64,000 nucleotides of DNA from NCBI GenBank assembly GCA_024220505.1, contig JAKZZE010000021.1:992001-1056000 (forward strand). Reading direction: 5' to 3'. The DNA is from Rhizopus arrhizus (Eukaryota > Mucoromycota > Mucoromycetes > Mucorales > Rhizopodaceae). Below the pieces are notes generated by a model. That model did no database searches. It saw only the letters and a list, made by a program, of their open reading frames with translations, and was not told the DNA's origin. Shown here piece after piece: positions 21,009 to 32,171 of this stretch. The stretch's first letter is position 1, and each line of letters opens with the position of its first letter. The translations under genes were made by a program, and so were the position numbers.

Positions 21009-23631
21009 TACATCGGACGTCTTCAAATAATAGTACTCTAACGTATACATGTAAATAATGCTAAGTATATGCAGACAAGCCGTTGAGTTTATGTTACCAC
21101 CATAAAGCTGACATGTCTAAGCTGGTCCCGGAGTAGTTATGTGGCCGCATATGTTGGTCCTACGGCTGCTGTGCTTTACTGTAATGTCGATGTGATGAGG
21201 GAGCAAAATGTCATTTGATACTACCCCATAGTATTTTACTCCATCTGATCACTAGATGCTAATCTTTGCTTCAGCTGAGAACGCTACTGGTCGTCACTCT
21301 TGACTTGACCAGTTGCGATGCCTTTTTGCTCAGGTCATCTGCTTTTTTCAATGATCCTTTTTTAAAAATGCCTTCTTTTTTTAGCTCTCGGTGGCACTTT
21401 ATGGATCTCAGCGCATTTACTCCTGAACGGTACATGAACAAGTAACCAAACTTACCTAGCTCCATGAATAGCTCTTTCGCTATTGTTCGATGACCAGTAA
21501 TAATACGCAGCTCGATATAGTGCTTCATGGCAGAAGAGACAACAGCATGTCTTCCAGTAGACAGGTGTGAATTTCATGGAAAAAGCTTCCTAGTATATCT
21601 TTTAACTGTGCGAGAATGAACGTAATATTTATCTATGATATCCTCTAGCTTCATACTATTTAGTGATATATCTTTTATTTCTGGATTGCTTTTCCATTGG
21701 TATAGATTTAGGCGTGATGATGAGAAGTAGTGAGAGAAGTTGAGTAAAAAAAAAGAAACCAAGGGCTCTTGAAGTCGCACTTGCTTTTATATGAATACAA
21801 TGAGGAACACTCACAGTTCCATACAAGTACGCTATATAGTCTTCCGATATGTTCTTTGTTGACTTAAATGTAAACGTATGATTACCGTACATAATTTAAG
21901 CTGGTCGGAAGTCAAATTTTTAAATTCGGATTCTCATTCCTCTCTCAATTTCCAGTATTACTACATGAGACCTTTACTGTTTCAAGACACATGACCCCGA
22001 AAATATACCATAGGAGTCTCAAGCCGGTAGTTGGCATGCACCTTTTGGTATAGCGAAAAAAGTCGATTTTGCCAAAAGGTTGCTCGTATTTTTTCACCTA
22101 CTGTATAATATTAAGAACTTACCTTTTATAAAAAAGAGAAGAAAAAAAAAAAGAAAAGTGCTTTTTTGTAGCCTTATTTTACCAATGTTACACTTATTCA
22201 ATGTCTATCCATATAAGAAATCAAAAACAGTTGCTTTTCATGTAGTCCGTATTTAATGGTATCCCAAAAGATAACTGATACATTGCTTGAACAAGGTTTA
22301 TTACTTGAATGCAATATCTTTAACGTGGAGGATATTATTTTTTCTTTTCTTTTTTTTTTTTTTTTTTTACTTGAAATAAAAAAAAAAGGTCAGTATCAAC
22401 AAATTATAGCAGAAAAACAACTTCTTTTTTTTTTCTCCCTTGTTTTGTTTCATGGAATACACTAAATGTCAAAGGTACAAAAGATAAAATAGAATGCTCA
22501 AGTATTGATCATATGTAAGTTTATAAAAAAAAATAATAACAACCAAGTCTAATGTCGGGTTCTTTTTTTTTTTTTTTTTTTTTTTTTACATTAGGAATTC
22601 CTAATGGGACACATTCGGATGACGAACATGAACCTCATGAGCAAAGTTGTTCGTTTTAACACGATAAAACTATAAGAATGTCAAACTTATATTACTGCTT
22701 GTTGTTGAAAAGTTTTTTTTGGTAAAGGAAGTTGGCAATGTTAACATCCCTAATGGCTAATGGCTAATGGCTAATGGCTAATTGCAAATTACACCCATGT
22801 GCAAACATAAAGTAAGTAATAAACTAGTATAAGCTTAAAAACATATATTCTTTTATATTATTTGTCATAAAAAAATAATAAAGCAATCTATTTACTTGAA
22901 AAACAAAAAAATTGTGCTGTATCTATTAATTATAACTGCCTTGTAACAAGATGTTAACAAAGCCTTTTTTTTTTTTTTTTTTATTCTTTTTAGAATATAC
23001 ACATATTCCTTTGTTACAATGTAAAGGCATTTGTATTTTTATAAAACATGTTTACTGTTAGGTTATTGTTTTCATCTGAATAAGGAACTTTTTATTGCTA
23101 TGCTCTCTTTTTTTTTTTTCACTAGGTCTTTTTTTTGACTTTGTCTTTTTTTTTTTTTTTACTTTTAATTCTTCAGCTTCTTTTTTTCCCAAACGCAACT
23201 ACTTTGTTACGTTCTGTTACACGTTTCTAATGAGCTAAGCTAAAAAGCACAGACTGCCTTCCTAATATGTATTCTTCTGATCAAAATAATCGCATGGTGC
23301 TTTTGATTTCCGCATTTTGCCCTCAAAAATAAAAAAAAGAAGATATCGGTCTTTCAACGATAGAGGAGAACACGCTTTCCAAAAAAAGATCATCTGTAAA
23401 AAAAAAAGACATTTTTTTAAAACGTGAATAACTTTATGAATATTTACCCTACAATGAAAAAAATAACATTACTTAATTTATTTTTTTCGCATCTAAATCT
23501 TTTTTCATATTTCGAAAATGACCAATACAGCAAGATATAATGTTTTTTTAAAAAAAACTTTAAAATCTGTGGACCTATGACTGTCACCGATATCAGAATT
23601 CTACGTCAAAGGTGCAACATTATTGGCAGTG

Positions 23632-23687
23632 ATCGGCTTGCAAAAAAAGAGTCAAGTTTACCTTTTGAACCAAAGGCGAAAGAAAAG
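23632..23687 (-). mobile_element. LINE 5' leader fragment between X1 and LINE 1
   Basis: The segment ATCGGCTTGC..GAGTCAAGTTTACC..GCGAAAGAAAAG also occurs at 31285-31339 and 36847-36893, in each case upstream of LINE ORF1 in element orientation. It therefore represents the 5' tip of a further LINE copy whose body is missing. Confidence 0.55.
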
Positions 23688-23967
23688 TTCTTCGGTAGTA
23701 TAGACGAAGATTTTTATTAATATATATTAGGAGTATATTGACAAGCGATAAATATCATGATAGTCATACTCAAGAAACAAAAAAGAAGAGATAAGAAACA
23801 GAAAACACTCGCAGAGCACACAAGAGCGAAAAAAAGGAAGGAGAAAAGGCCAATGGAAGCGCTAACTACTGAGCAACTCGTCAACACCATGGACTCCTCC
23901 GCATCGTGCACTAGAATGGTTTGGCAGTGGGAGGTAGAAGCCAGAGGGTGGATCAGAGCGCTTGTCA

Positions 23968-26900
23968 TTATGGAACAGCAGCAGCAGAGGACTTGTCAAT
24001 CCAGACTTGACCTGGAACAGATGATGAGTTGTACTCGATGTCAGGATGACAGATCTTGTCAAAGTGACAGAGGATCTGACAAAGAGCGGACCAGAAAGGC
24101 GGACACCGAGCAGAAGCAGAGACAGGAAGCAAGTTCAAGACATAATCTATGTGGTGACCCACATAGTCAGGCGGCGGAACAGGCAAGCAGCACCAGAGAG
24201 CAGAAGGAACCAAGGTACAGACCATAAGGTGCGAGCGAGAAGTATCGCCAAGACCACAAGAACAGGGAGCAGGCTTGCCTGGGATCCAACCCATGCGCCA
24301 TCTGATGAGACGAGACCGGTCAGCACGGGAGGCAGGCAAGTACAGGATGGGATCCACCCGGAGAACAGGGCGACAAGCGCGGATCAGAACCTGGGGGGTG
24401 GATTGTAAGAAGCTATGGAACTGGTCTTGACGATACCTTCGCAACCAAGAAGCAAGACGGGAAGATGAAGAGACATCTGAAGGGCAATCGAGGACGATAC
24501 GTCGCTTACGGAGTCGAGACAGAAGAGACACTGGCACAGACTGAGACAGCAAAGACAAGAGACAGTCATCGGGTAGACCCTCAGAACGACGGCAGAACTT
24601 TAGCACCAGAGTGTCAGCACGGAAGGTCATCGAAGGCAGGTTGCAGATATGACGAAGTACAACAGTTGAGGCCGTTCGATGACCACCGACAAGCATTCGT
24701 AAGCATCGGTCTTGCGCACGATTGAGTTCGTCATAGTCCTTTTTTGTAAGCTGAGCAATGGCTAGGCCATACTCAAGCTTAGGACGTATGAACGCAGCGA
24801 ACAGACGAGAAGAGAGCAGCAGAGTAAAGCCTTGACGGTTAAGACCCATTGAGTGAAGCTGAGCCATAGCCGCCAAGGTACTTGAAGAGCGATGTTTTAT
24901 CATGGCAGAGACAGAGATACCCTTACCATCAAAGGGCACACCAAGATAAGTAAACTCCTCAACAGAGGGAAGGTCTTGATCATAAAGAGACATTGGAACA
25001 TACCGACTTGATGTAGCAGTAGGTGCATTAAGGACGGCACACTTTGGTGGACTCCACTTGTAACCAAGAGTCAAGGAGTGGATCTGCGCTAGGTCCAGCA
25101 TATGCCGAACTTCGCTAGCAGACCCAACCAGCGCCACATCATCCGCATACAACAGACTGTTGATGGGTGTGGGCGACAGAGACGAGGAAGACAAAGCAGC
25201 AGTACCAACCAAAGGACCAAAGGGAAGACCAGAAGGAGACCAGAGCACCAGAACCAGGAGGACCAGAAGGAGACACCGATAGCACCGAGGTGGTTGTTGC
25301 AGAAGCAGCAGAACGAAGCAGAGCTGGTAATGTGTTGACATAGATCGAGTACAGGTGAGGACTCAAGACAGAGCCCTGAAGGACACCTGTACTCGGCACA
25401 AACGGATCAGAGACATTGTTCTGCAACAACACAGACACCGAGACATCATCAAACATGTTGGCCAACAAGGACACCAAGGACAGAGGAGCAGAAGAGGCGA
25501 GCATCGATTGCCATATGATACGACGATCGACTGTATCATAGGCTGACTTGATGTCCAGGAAAGCGACCACAGGATAATGATTGTGTCGGCGTCGGTAAGA
25601 GTGCATCAGATCATGAAGACAGAGAGCTTGATCCAATGCACTACGCTGGTGACGGAAACCACCTTGAACTACATCGAGCGGAGGAGAGACATCTTCAACA
25701 AAGGGAAAGAGACACATCTCAAAGAGCTTGCGGACGATGGAGGTCAAGGAGATTGGACGATAGTTCCCTGGCGAGGTAGGATCACCCTTTTTGTGGATGG
25801 GGACCACCTGTGCTTGACGCCAGAGAGAAGGGGTATATGACCACTGGTAGCAGATACTGAAAAGCAAAGAGAGCAGTGGGTCCAGAACAGACTTGATGGG
25901 GAGGAGCATCTCCGTACGCAAGTGGTCAGGACCAGGAGCCTTACGCAGAGGGAGACGTCGCATCAGTGAACCCACACTGTCAGCAGAGAACGAGGGCATA
26001 CCAGGGTCTTGACTATCGAGGTCAAAAGGCACCATACCAGAGACAGAGGGCAGAGGGTCAGGACGCCTTGACGGAAGACCGTCACCAGAGTAGACCGAGG
26101 CAAGGTGTTGACGCATCGCGTTCGCACCTGCAGCAGGGCCGTCAGGATGAGTAAACCCAACCTGTTGACGTCGTCGGTTCCGAATCACCTTCACCTTCGA
26201 CATCGCACGAGCAAGTTCGCCACGGGCCAGAGAGTCACAGAAAGCACGCCAAGAGAGACGTTTAGCAGACTTGAGAGCACTACGGAAACGGGCTTGAGCA
26301 ACCTGATGTCGATCCCACCACAAGGCCTTGTCGATGCCAATGGCACGACGCCACTTGCGGTAGTGGTGTTCACGAACATCGGCGAGTTCTTGCAAGTGCG
26401 CATTCCAGAATGGCTTCCATTGGGAAGGTCGAGAAGAGCGAGAGCCAACCGACTTGTCGAGTGCACTATAGATCGCCTCATTCAAAGTGTCATTGAGAGC
26501 GTCTATAGGCGGAGCAGCAGAAGGAGGACTTGACTTTAGAGCTTTGAGCTGATCAACCAATGGAGAGGCCAAGGACTGGAATGTGGCCACGTACAGGCTA
26601 CAGACATCAGGTTCCTTCAACCGAGAGAGGTTCCATAGCCGACGGGCAGAAGAAGAAGCAGAAGAGAGAACGGGCTGCGATGGATAACCATCAGGGACTG
26701 CATAGTCAAAGGACAAGGACAACAGTTTGTGGTCAGAGCCAAGAGAGAGATCACTGTAGACTTGCATCCGAGGGGACCTAAGGACAGAGGTCATGTTGGT
26801 CAAGAAGTAGTCGATCATACTTTGCTTGACTTGACCACCACGAAAGGACAAGAAGGTAGGCACCCCAGGAGCGAGAGTCGAGTTCAGAACAGAGAGACCA

Positions 26901-27535
26901 TGTTCTTCACACCAGCGAAGCAGCACCGAACCTCGAGCATTGGCAACGGAATCACCCGTTAGTGCACCAAGACGCGCGTTCAGATCACCACAGATGATCG
27001 TGTCGTCTGTCAAGGGCAACGAAACCAACACAGAAGAGACCTCGTCGTTGGACAAGGAAGGGGGCAAATACAGGCAGATGAGGCGCAAGGAGCGACCCAA
27101 CCGCAGACCCAGAGCATACTTGGTATGAACCGGGAACTGTACCACAGCCATCGGACACCGAGGAGACACCAGAGCAGAGACACCTTGAGAGCCACGATAG
27201 CTGTTGATCACAGGAGAGCCATACAGGTTGAACTGGGTCCAAGAGGTACGGATCCTGTGGGGCGGAAGCAACCAGGTTTCGGTGATAAAGACCAAGGAAA
27301 ACGACTGGCAGTGACGAAGAAGATCCTCGGCTGTGGATTCTTGAAGCCCATTGGCATTCCACAAGCCGATTGTAAGCGGTATAGATGATGATGACGATGG
27401 TAAAGGAGAGGATGGACCATGGGAGCCATGAGAACCAAGAGAGACCAAAGGAGAGGAAGGAGTTGACTGATCTGGAACCATACCAGATGTAGAGACCGAG
27501 GATGCATTATAACGACAAGTATTACTACCCATCAT
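23968..27535 (-). pseudogene. LINE 1 ORF2 (APE endonuclease-RT), one frameshift
   Basis: It starts with ATG at 27535, overlapping the ORF1 stop as TAATG. The first frame (to 25139) carries the endonuclease (LTIGLWNANGLQ, FITETWLLPP, IICGDLNARLG, SDHKLLSLSF) and the RT fingers and palm as far as GVLQGSVLSPHLYSIY. Around 25240 the frame shifts. The second frame (to 23968) has LLYADDVALVG, the thumb, and a C-terminal CSCGLGDTSRSHLMVC zinc motif. The YADD catalytic pair is thus cut off from the N-terminal part. The protein matches LINE 2 ORF2 almost throughout, apart from a patch around 24500-25000 that differs more. Confidence 0.9.
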
Positions 27536-28521
27536 TATAATGATCCAAAGCTTGAACGAGAGGCAGGACGGTGATGCTCATAGTCATCAAGAGCCATGTC
27601 TTCGGCCATATCATCGTAATGGCGGGTAGTCTTGGGTCTATCTTCCTTAGCAGACAGAACTTCAGATACTGTCTCATCAGAGACAAGGGCTTGCGCCAAC
27701 AAGTAACGGGAGACAGAGACAGCAACAGGATAGCGCAAGCGCTCTAAAGCCTTGCGAGAGCGGTCGTCATTGATGAGCGAGATGGCATGGCTACGCTCTT
27801 CAGCAGAAACAGAGTCGAACTTGGGGTCGGCAAGGTTAGCAGGATCGAGTGGATCAAAGGTATCCAAGGTGGGGACCTTGGCCTTTTCCAACAAGGACAG
27901 AAGAGCAGGCTTGTACTGCAGATGTACGAGCAGACCGACAACAGAGTGAGCAGGATAGCACACATCCAAAATGCGCCAGCTATCCACACCAAGACGAGAG
28001 AGACGACGACGAGCTTCAGTGTAGGTCATCCTACGAGAGCGAGGTATGTAAACATACTCGAAGCCTTGTTCACCAGACACAGGCTGGAAACCACGAGCAG
28101 CGGCAGCACGACGACGGAGTTTGTTCTTTGCAGAACGAGAAACAACAGTAGCCCAAGAAGAGGCAGCAGTACCCAAGGAGGGCGAAGAGACGGTCTCTTT
28201 AGCACCATTTTGAGGAGCAGGAGAAGAAGCAGCGGCATTTGAAATTGGGGTGCTTGTAGGGACCCCGGCAGATTGTGCGGCCAGTTGGGCACGCAGGGAA
28301 GCGATCTCATTGGCTTGAGACTGATTTGTTTCGGCAAGGCGAGCGTTCTCACCTCGCAAAGTTTCGAGCTCTAGCTTGAGCTGCTCTAAGGCAGAGAGAC
28401 GAGCAGTGACAGCTTCTAGTGCGTGACTGAGACTTTGGACTGTGACTTCTGGGTCGGACGAATTGGGTCCGGCGGCGGCATTCAGGATTTTAGATCCTCT
28501 TGTATTTCTTGTTGATGACAT
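27535..28521 (-). CDS. LINE 1 ORF1 protein
   Basis: 328 aa from ATG 28521 (MSSTRNTRGSKI). There is a coiled coil at about residues 25-85 (LEAVTARLSALEQLKLELETL), then a Ser/Ala-rich linker, then a conserved basic-to-globular part (RMTYTEARRRLSRLGVDSW, PAHSVVGLLVHLQYK). No zinc knuckle is visible. By analogy with other LINE ORF1 proteins it should bind element RNA as a coiled-coil multimer. The frame is complete even though ORF2 is broken. The upstream TTG at 28542 is in frame but not a likely start. Confidence 0.8.
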   Translation of the reverse strand: MSSTRNTRGSKILNAAAGPNSSDPEVTVQSLSHALEAVTARLSALEQLKLELETLRGENARLAETNQSQANEIASLRAQLAAQSAGVPTSTPISNAAASSPAPQNGAKETVSSPSLGTAASSWATVVSRSAKNKLRRRAAAARGFQPVSGEQGFEYVYIPRSRRMTYTEARRRLSRLGVDSWRILDVCYPAHSVVGLLVHLQYKPALLSLLEKAKVPTLDTFDPLDPANLADPKFDSVSAEERSHAISLINDDRSRKALERLRYPVAVSVSRYLLAQALVSDETVSEVLSAKEDRPKTTRHYDDMAEDMALDDYEHHRPASRSSFGSL

Positions 28522-28663
28522 TTGGATGCAAACTTTCAGCAACGATTAAGCAACAAGTATGTAAGATATCGAGATAAGAGTTGAACCAAATAAAAGTATA
28601 GATCCAAAGGAATCGATTGATGTAAAAATTGTTGATGGATGGATAGATTTGACAGAGATATCG

Positions 28664-30224
28664 CACTGCAAATAATCGTGCAAACTCTGCACACTGTTAA
28701 TTTTTAGCAATATGCTTTTCTGTTTAACGATGCCAAAAGCTGTGATTGAATGGGTATTTATGCCGACGTCAATATCGGCACCCTTTAAGGACCTAAATGT
28801 CTGTCAATATATTCTGCGTCTCTGTATGGTGCCGATATTAACGAAAATGATGATCCATAGCTCTAAGTAGATTTATACAGACCCAATTGTCATTCTGCGA
28901 AGGCGTCTCTCTTGTTAGCTGCTTTACATAGTCTATTCTACGTTATAAATAATTTGGCAACCAATGATACTTTTTAAATTATTACTTTATTTGTCTTTTT
29001 ACTCTTTATAAACCATTCATATTGCCTTATATACTTTTTTATGAACCACTCATATTGCTTTATATACTTCTTTACCGACCATTCATATTGAAATAAATAT
29101 TGCTTTATATATACAAAAAAATAGGGATTTTGTTTATAAAAAATACTTTTTTTTATTTAAATAAAATAATAATAATACATAGTATTTCTTTGCTTGTAGC
29201 GTTTTAACTGTGTACTTGACTTACCTAATGTCACCAGAATAGCAGCATCTAATCTAAAAATACATCAATTAATCTCGTGGAACTCAAAAAGAAAAAAAAA
29301 AAAGCCAAGCTCAAGGATTCAGAGACACAAGGATTCAAGGATTCAAGGATTCAAGGACTTGGGTAATTAAAGCAAAAGAAGGAAATACATCAGTACTTAA
29401 GAACTAAAGTAAAAACCATGATAGAAACAGAAAGAGGCCAAAGTAGAGCAGCACTCATCTATAATGATTATTAGCTATCGTGTATGTATCGTAAAAGCAA
29501 TAGTACCTTTCTTTAGATAGACAAGGGGAAGAAAACTTGCTGAGCTTTTACCAATAAGTAAAAAAAAGGAAGCAGTACGTATCTATAATAATTATTAGCT
29601 ATGATGGATATGTAATAAAAGTAATAGTACCTTGCTTTAGATGGACCATGGAAAAAAAAAGAAAAGAAAAAAAGATACCAGTCAAGCCTATACCAACAAG
29701 TAAAAGAAGAAGCAATAATAATCCTGGGAAAAAGACTTTATAAAGGCCATTTAGACTATAAAGAAAGAAATCAATACAATATTACTAAAGTACAAGTACC
29801 GTTAGAACAGGAATACAATTTATATAATATTAAGAACTTACCTTTTATAAAAAAGAGAAGAAAAAAAAAAGAAAAAAAAAAAAGAGAAGTGCTTTTTTGT
29901 AGCCTTATTTTACCAATGTTACACTTATTCACTGTCTATCCATATTAGAAAACAAAAACAGTTGCTTTTCATGTAGTCTGTATTTAATGGTATCCCAAAA
30001 GATAACTTATACATTGCTTGAGTAAGTTTTATTACTTGCGTGCAATATCTTTAACGTGGAGGATATTATTTTTTCTTTTCTTTTTTTTTTTTTTTTTTTC
30101 TCCCTTGTTTTGTTTCATGGAATACACTAAATGTCAAAGGTACAAAAGATAAAATAGAATGCTCAAGTATTGATCATATGTAAGTTTATAAAAAAAAAAT
30201 AATAACAACCAAGTCTAATGTCGG

Positions 30225-30256
<32 letters not shown>

Positions 30257-31284
30257 CATTAGGAATTCCTAATGGGACACATTCGGATGACGAACATGAA
30301 CCTCATGAGCAAAGTTGTTCTTTCCAACACGATAAAACTATAAGAATGTCAAACTTATATTACTGCTTGTTGTTGAAAAGTTTTTTTTGGTAAAGGAAGT
30401 TGGCAATGTTAACATCTCTAATGGCTAATGGCTAATGGCAAATTACACCCATGTGCAAACATAAAGTAAGTAATGAACTAGTATAAGCTTAAAAACATAT
30501 ATTCTTTTATATTATTTGTCATAAAAAAAATAATAAAGCACTTTATTTACTTGAAAAACAAAAAAAAACTGTGCATGTATCTATTAATTATAACTGCCTT
30601 GTAACAAGATGTTAACAAAGCCTCTTTTTTTTTTATTCTTTTTAGAATATACACATAATCTTTTGTTACAATGTAAAAGCATTTGTATTTTTATAAAACA
30701 TGTTTACTGTTAGGTTATTGTTTTCATTTGAATAAGTAACATTTTATTGCTATGCCCTTTTTTTTTTTTCACTAGGTCTTTTTTTTTAACTTTGTCTTTT
30801 TTTTTTTACTTTTAATTTTCCAGCTTCTTTTTTTTCCCAAACGCAACTATTTTGTTAAGTTCTGTTACACGCTTCAAATGAACTAAGCTAAAGATCATAG
30901 ACTGCCTTCCTAATATGTATTCTTTTGATCAAAATAATCACAATGTGTTTTTGTTTTCCGCATTTTGCCCTCAAAAATAAAAAAAAGAAGATATCGGTCT
31001 TTCAACGATAGAGGAGAACAAGCTTTCCAAAAAAAGATCATCTGTAAAAAAAAAAGTCATTTTTTTAAAACGTGAATAACTTTATGAATATTTACCTTAC
31101 AATGAAAAAAATAACATTACTTAATTTCTTTATTTTTTTCGCATCTAAATCTTTTTTCATATTTCGAAAATGACCAATACAGCAAGATATAATGTTTTTT
31201 TAAAAAAAAACTTTAAAATCTGTGGACCTATGACTGTCACCGATATCAGAATTCTACGTCAAAGGTGCAACATTATTTGCAGTG
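28664..31284. mobile_element. Non-autonomous CACTG element (X2)
   Basis: It begins CACTGCAAATAATCGTGCA and ends CAACATTATTTGCAGTG (inverted ends of about 20 bp), flanked by TCG on both sides (28661-28663 and 31285-31287). 2621 bp, no coding ORF. Nearly the same sequence as X1 without its Tc1 insertion. It is inserted in the 5' leader of LINE 1: removing it and one TCG restores GATATCGGCTTTCC, as seen uninterrupted at the LINE 2 leader (about 36844-36857). Confidence 0.85.
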
Positions 31285-31340
31285 TCGGCTTTCCAAAAAC
31301 GAGTCGAATTTACCTTTTTAACCAAAAGCGAAAGAAAAGT

Positions 31341-31897
31341 TCTTCGGTAGTATAGACGAAAGTTTTTTTTTATTTTTTATTGGTCAAATATGCAGGCGAC
31401 ATATGTGTCATTAATTGCTTGACCACAGAACGAACTGGGAAAGCATACAAACTGTTAAGGGGGAAGGGAAGGGAGGGTAAGCAGGGCAATTATTTGGCTG
31501 AAGCGACAGACGAAGACTTGGAACAGAGAGAGAGAGACATGCTTCATTAAGCCCGAGGTGGGCATCCTTGCAACGCTGATAATGCTGCTCACCAAACAGC
31601 ACACAACACAGACCGACCAGAACAGCAGCGGCGTCAAAACCCAGGGAGGAAAGAGAGAACAGAAAGGAATGCGAACGGGGACACCGAAAGGGAGGGAAGG
31701 TGGACCAGATACCCAGCTGGCACGCAACGCAACACACAGGCGGGACACACCGAAAGCCAGAGACAACGCACGTTAAGGAAGTCATGTGACCGTGCGTGGA
31801 AGAGACGGTGCGAGGAAGGCAGGATTCGAACCTGCATGTCCAAAGGACACTCAACCCATACGGTAGCGCCTTAACCACTACGACAAACACCCACACC
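31341..31897 (-). mobile_element. SINE with tRNA-like head and LINE-type tail
   Basis: About 557 bp, minus strand. The 5' end (about 31895 downward) has an A box (TAGTGGTTAAGGC) and a B box (GGTTCGAATCC) at the spacing of a class II tRNA such as Ser/Leu. The 3' terminal 20 nt, complement of TTCTTCGGTAGTATAGACGA, is the same as the 3' end of LINEs 1 and 2. The acceptor-stem halves do not appear to pair, so this is a tRNA-derived SINE head, not a tRNA gene. Transcription would be by Pol III and mobilisation by the LINE machinery (inference from the shared tail). Confidence 0.82.
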
Positions 31898-32171
31898 TCT
31901 TCGGTAGTATAGACGAAGATTTTTATTAATATATATGAGTATATTGACAAGCGATAAATATCATGATAGTCATACTCAAGAAACAAAAAGAAAAGACAAG
32001 AGGCAAAAAACACTCGCAGAGCACACAAGAGCGAAAAAAAGGAAAGAGAAAGGCCAATGGAAACGCTAACTACTGAGCAACTCGTCAACACCATGGTCTC
32101 CTCCGCATCGTGCACTAAAATGGTTTGGCAGTGGGAGGTAGAAGCCAGAGGGTGGATCAGAGCGCTTGTCA

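Larger units (their letters stand above)
18834..22103 (-). mobile_element. Decayed Tc1-like element (CAGTAGGTG family)
   Basis: Inverted ends CAGTAGGTGAAAAAATACGA and TA at 18832-18833 and 22104-22105. Net length is about 1.64 kb once the nested Tc1 at 19377-21008 is removed. Transposase scraps lie on the minus strand at about 21780-21580 and 21528-21271, containing TVKRYTRKLFP-like and KHYIELRIITG-like segments, plus C-terminal remains at about 19330-19050. Stops and frameshifts throughout; non-functional. Confidence 0.88.
17665..23631. mobile_element. Non-autonomous CACTG element (X1), with Tc1 insertions
   Basis: It begins CACTGCAAATAATCGTGCA and ends ATTGGCAGTG. Without the Tc1 insertion at 18834-22103 it is about 2.7 kb, matching X2. 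The left arm has three diverged copies of a roughly 40-bp unit (CATTCATATTGC..TTATATACTT, about 18005-18115), a subterminal-repeat pattern common in CACTA elements, and a roughly 115-bp duplication between about 18470 and 18700. The right arm is homologous to the P0 arm, including the TAATGGC array. There is no transposase ORF. The 3-bp flanks do not match (GAC left, ATC right), unlike X2. Confidence 0.75.
23688..31339 (-). mobile_element. LINE 1: non-LTR retrotransposon, interrupted in its leader by X2
   Basis: Minus strand. The 3' tail is at 23688, ORF2 remnants at 23968-27535, ORF1 at 27535-28521. The leader runs to 28663 and resumes at 31288-31339 after the X2 insertion. It is very close to LINE 2 across the coding region. 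Its 3' tail abuts the leader fragment of another LINE, and a SINE tail abuts its own 5' end, so elements are stacked head to tail. Confidence 0.85.

Noticed and set aside
22256..22465. 69-codon ORF with long Phe runs
   Set aside because: It is produced by a T tract inside non-autonomous element X1; the related X2 copy does not keep it.
25966..28242. Plus-strand ORFs of 60-150 codons across LINE 1 (and the same at 34172-36430 in LINE 2)
   Set aside because: They are antisense shadows of the conserved ORF1/ORF2 frames and have no independent features.
31820..31895. tRNA gene (class II, Ser/Leu-like)
   Set aside because: A and B boxes are good, but the acceptor halves do not pair, and the unit continues into a SINE body with a LINE tail.
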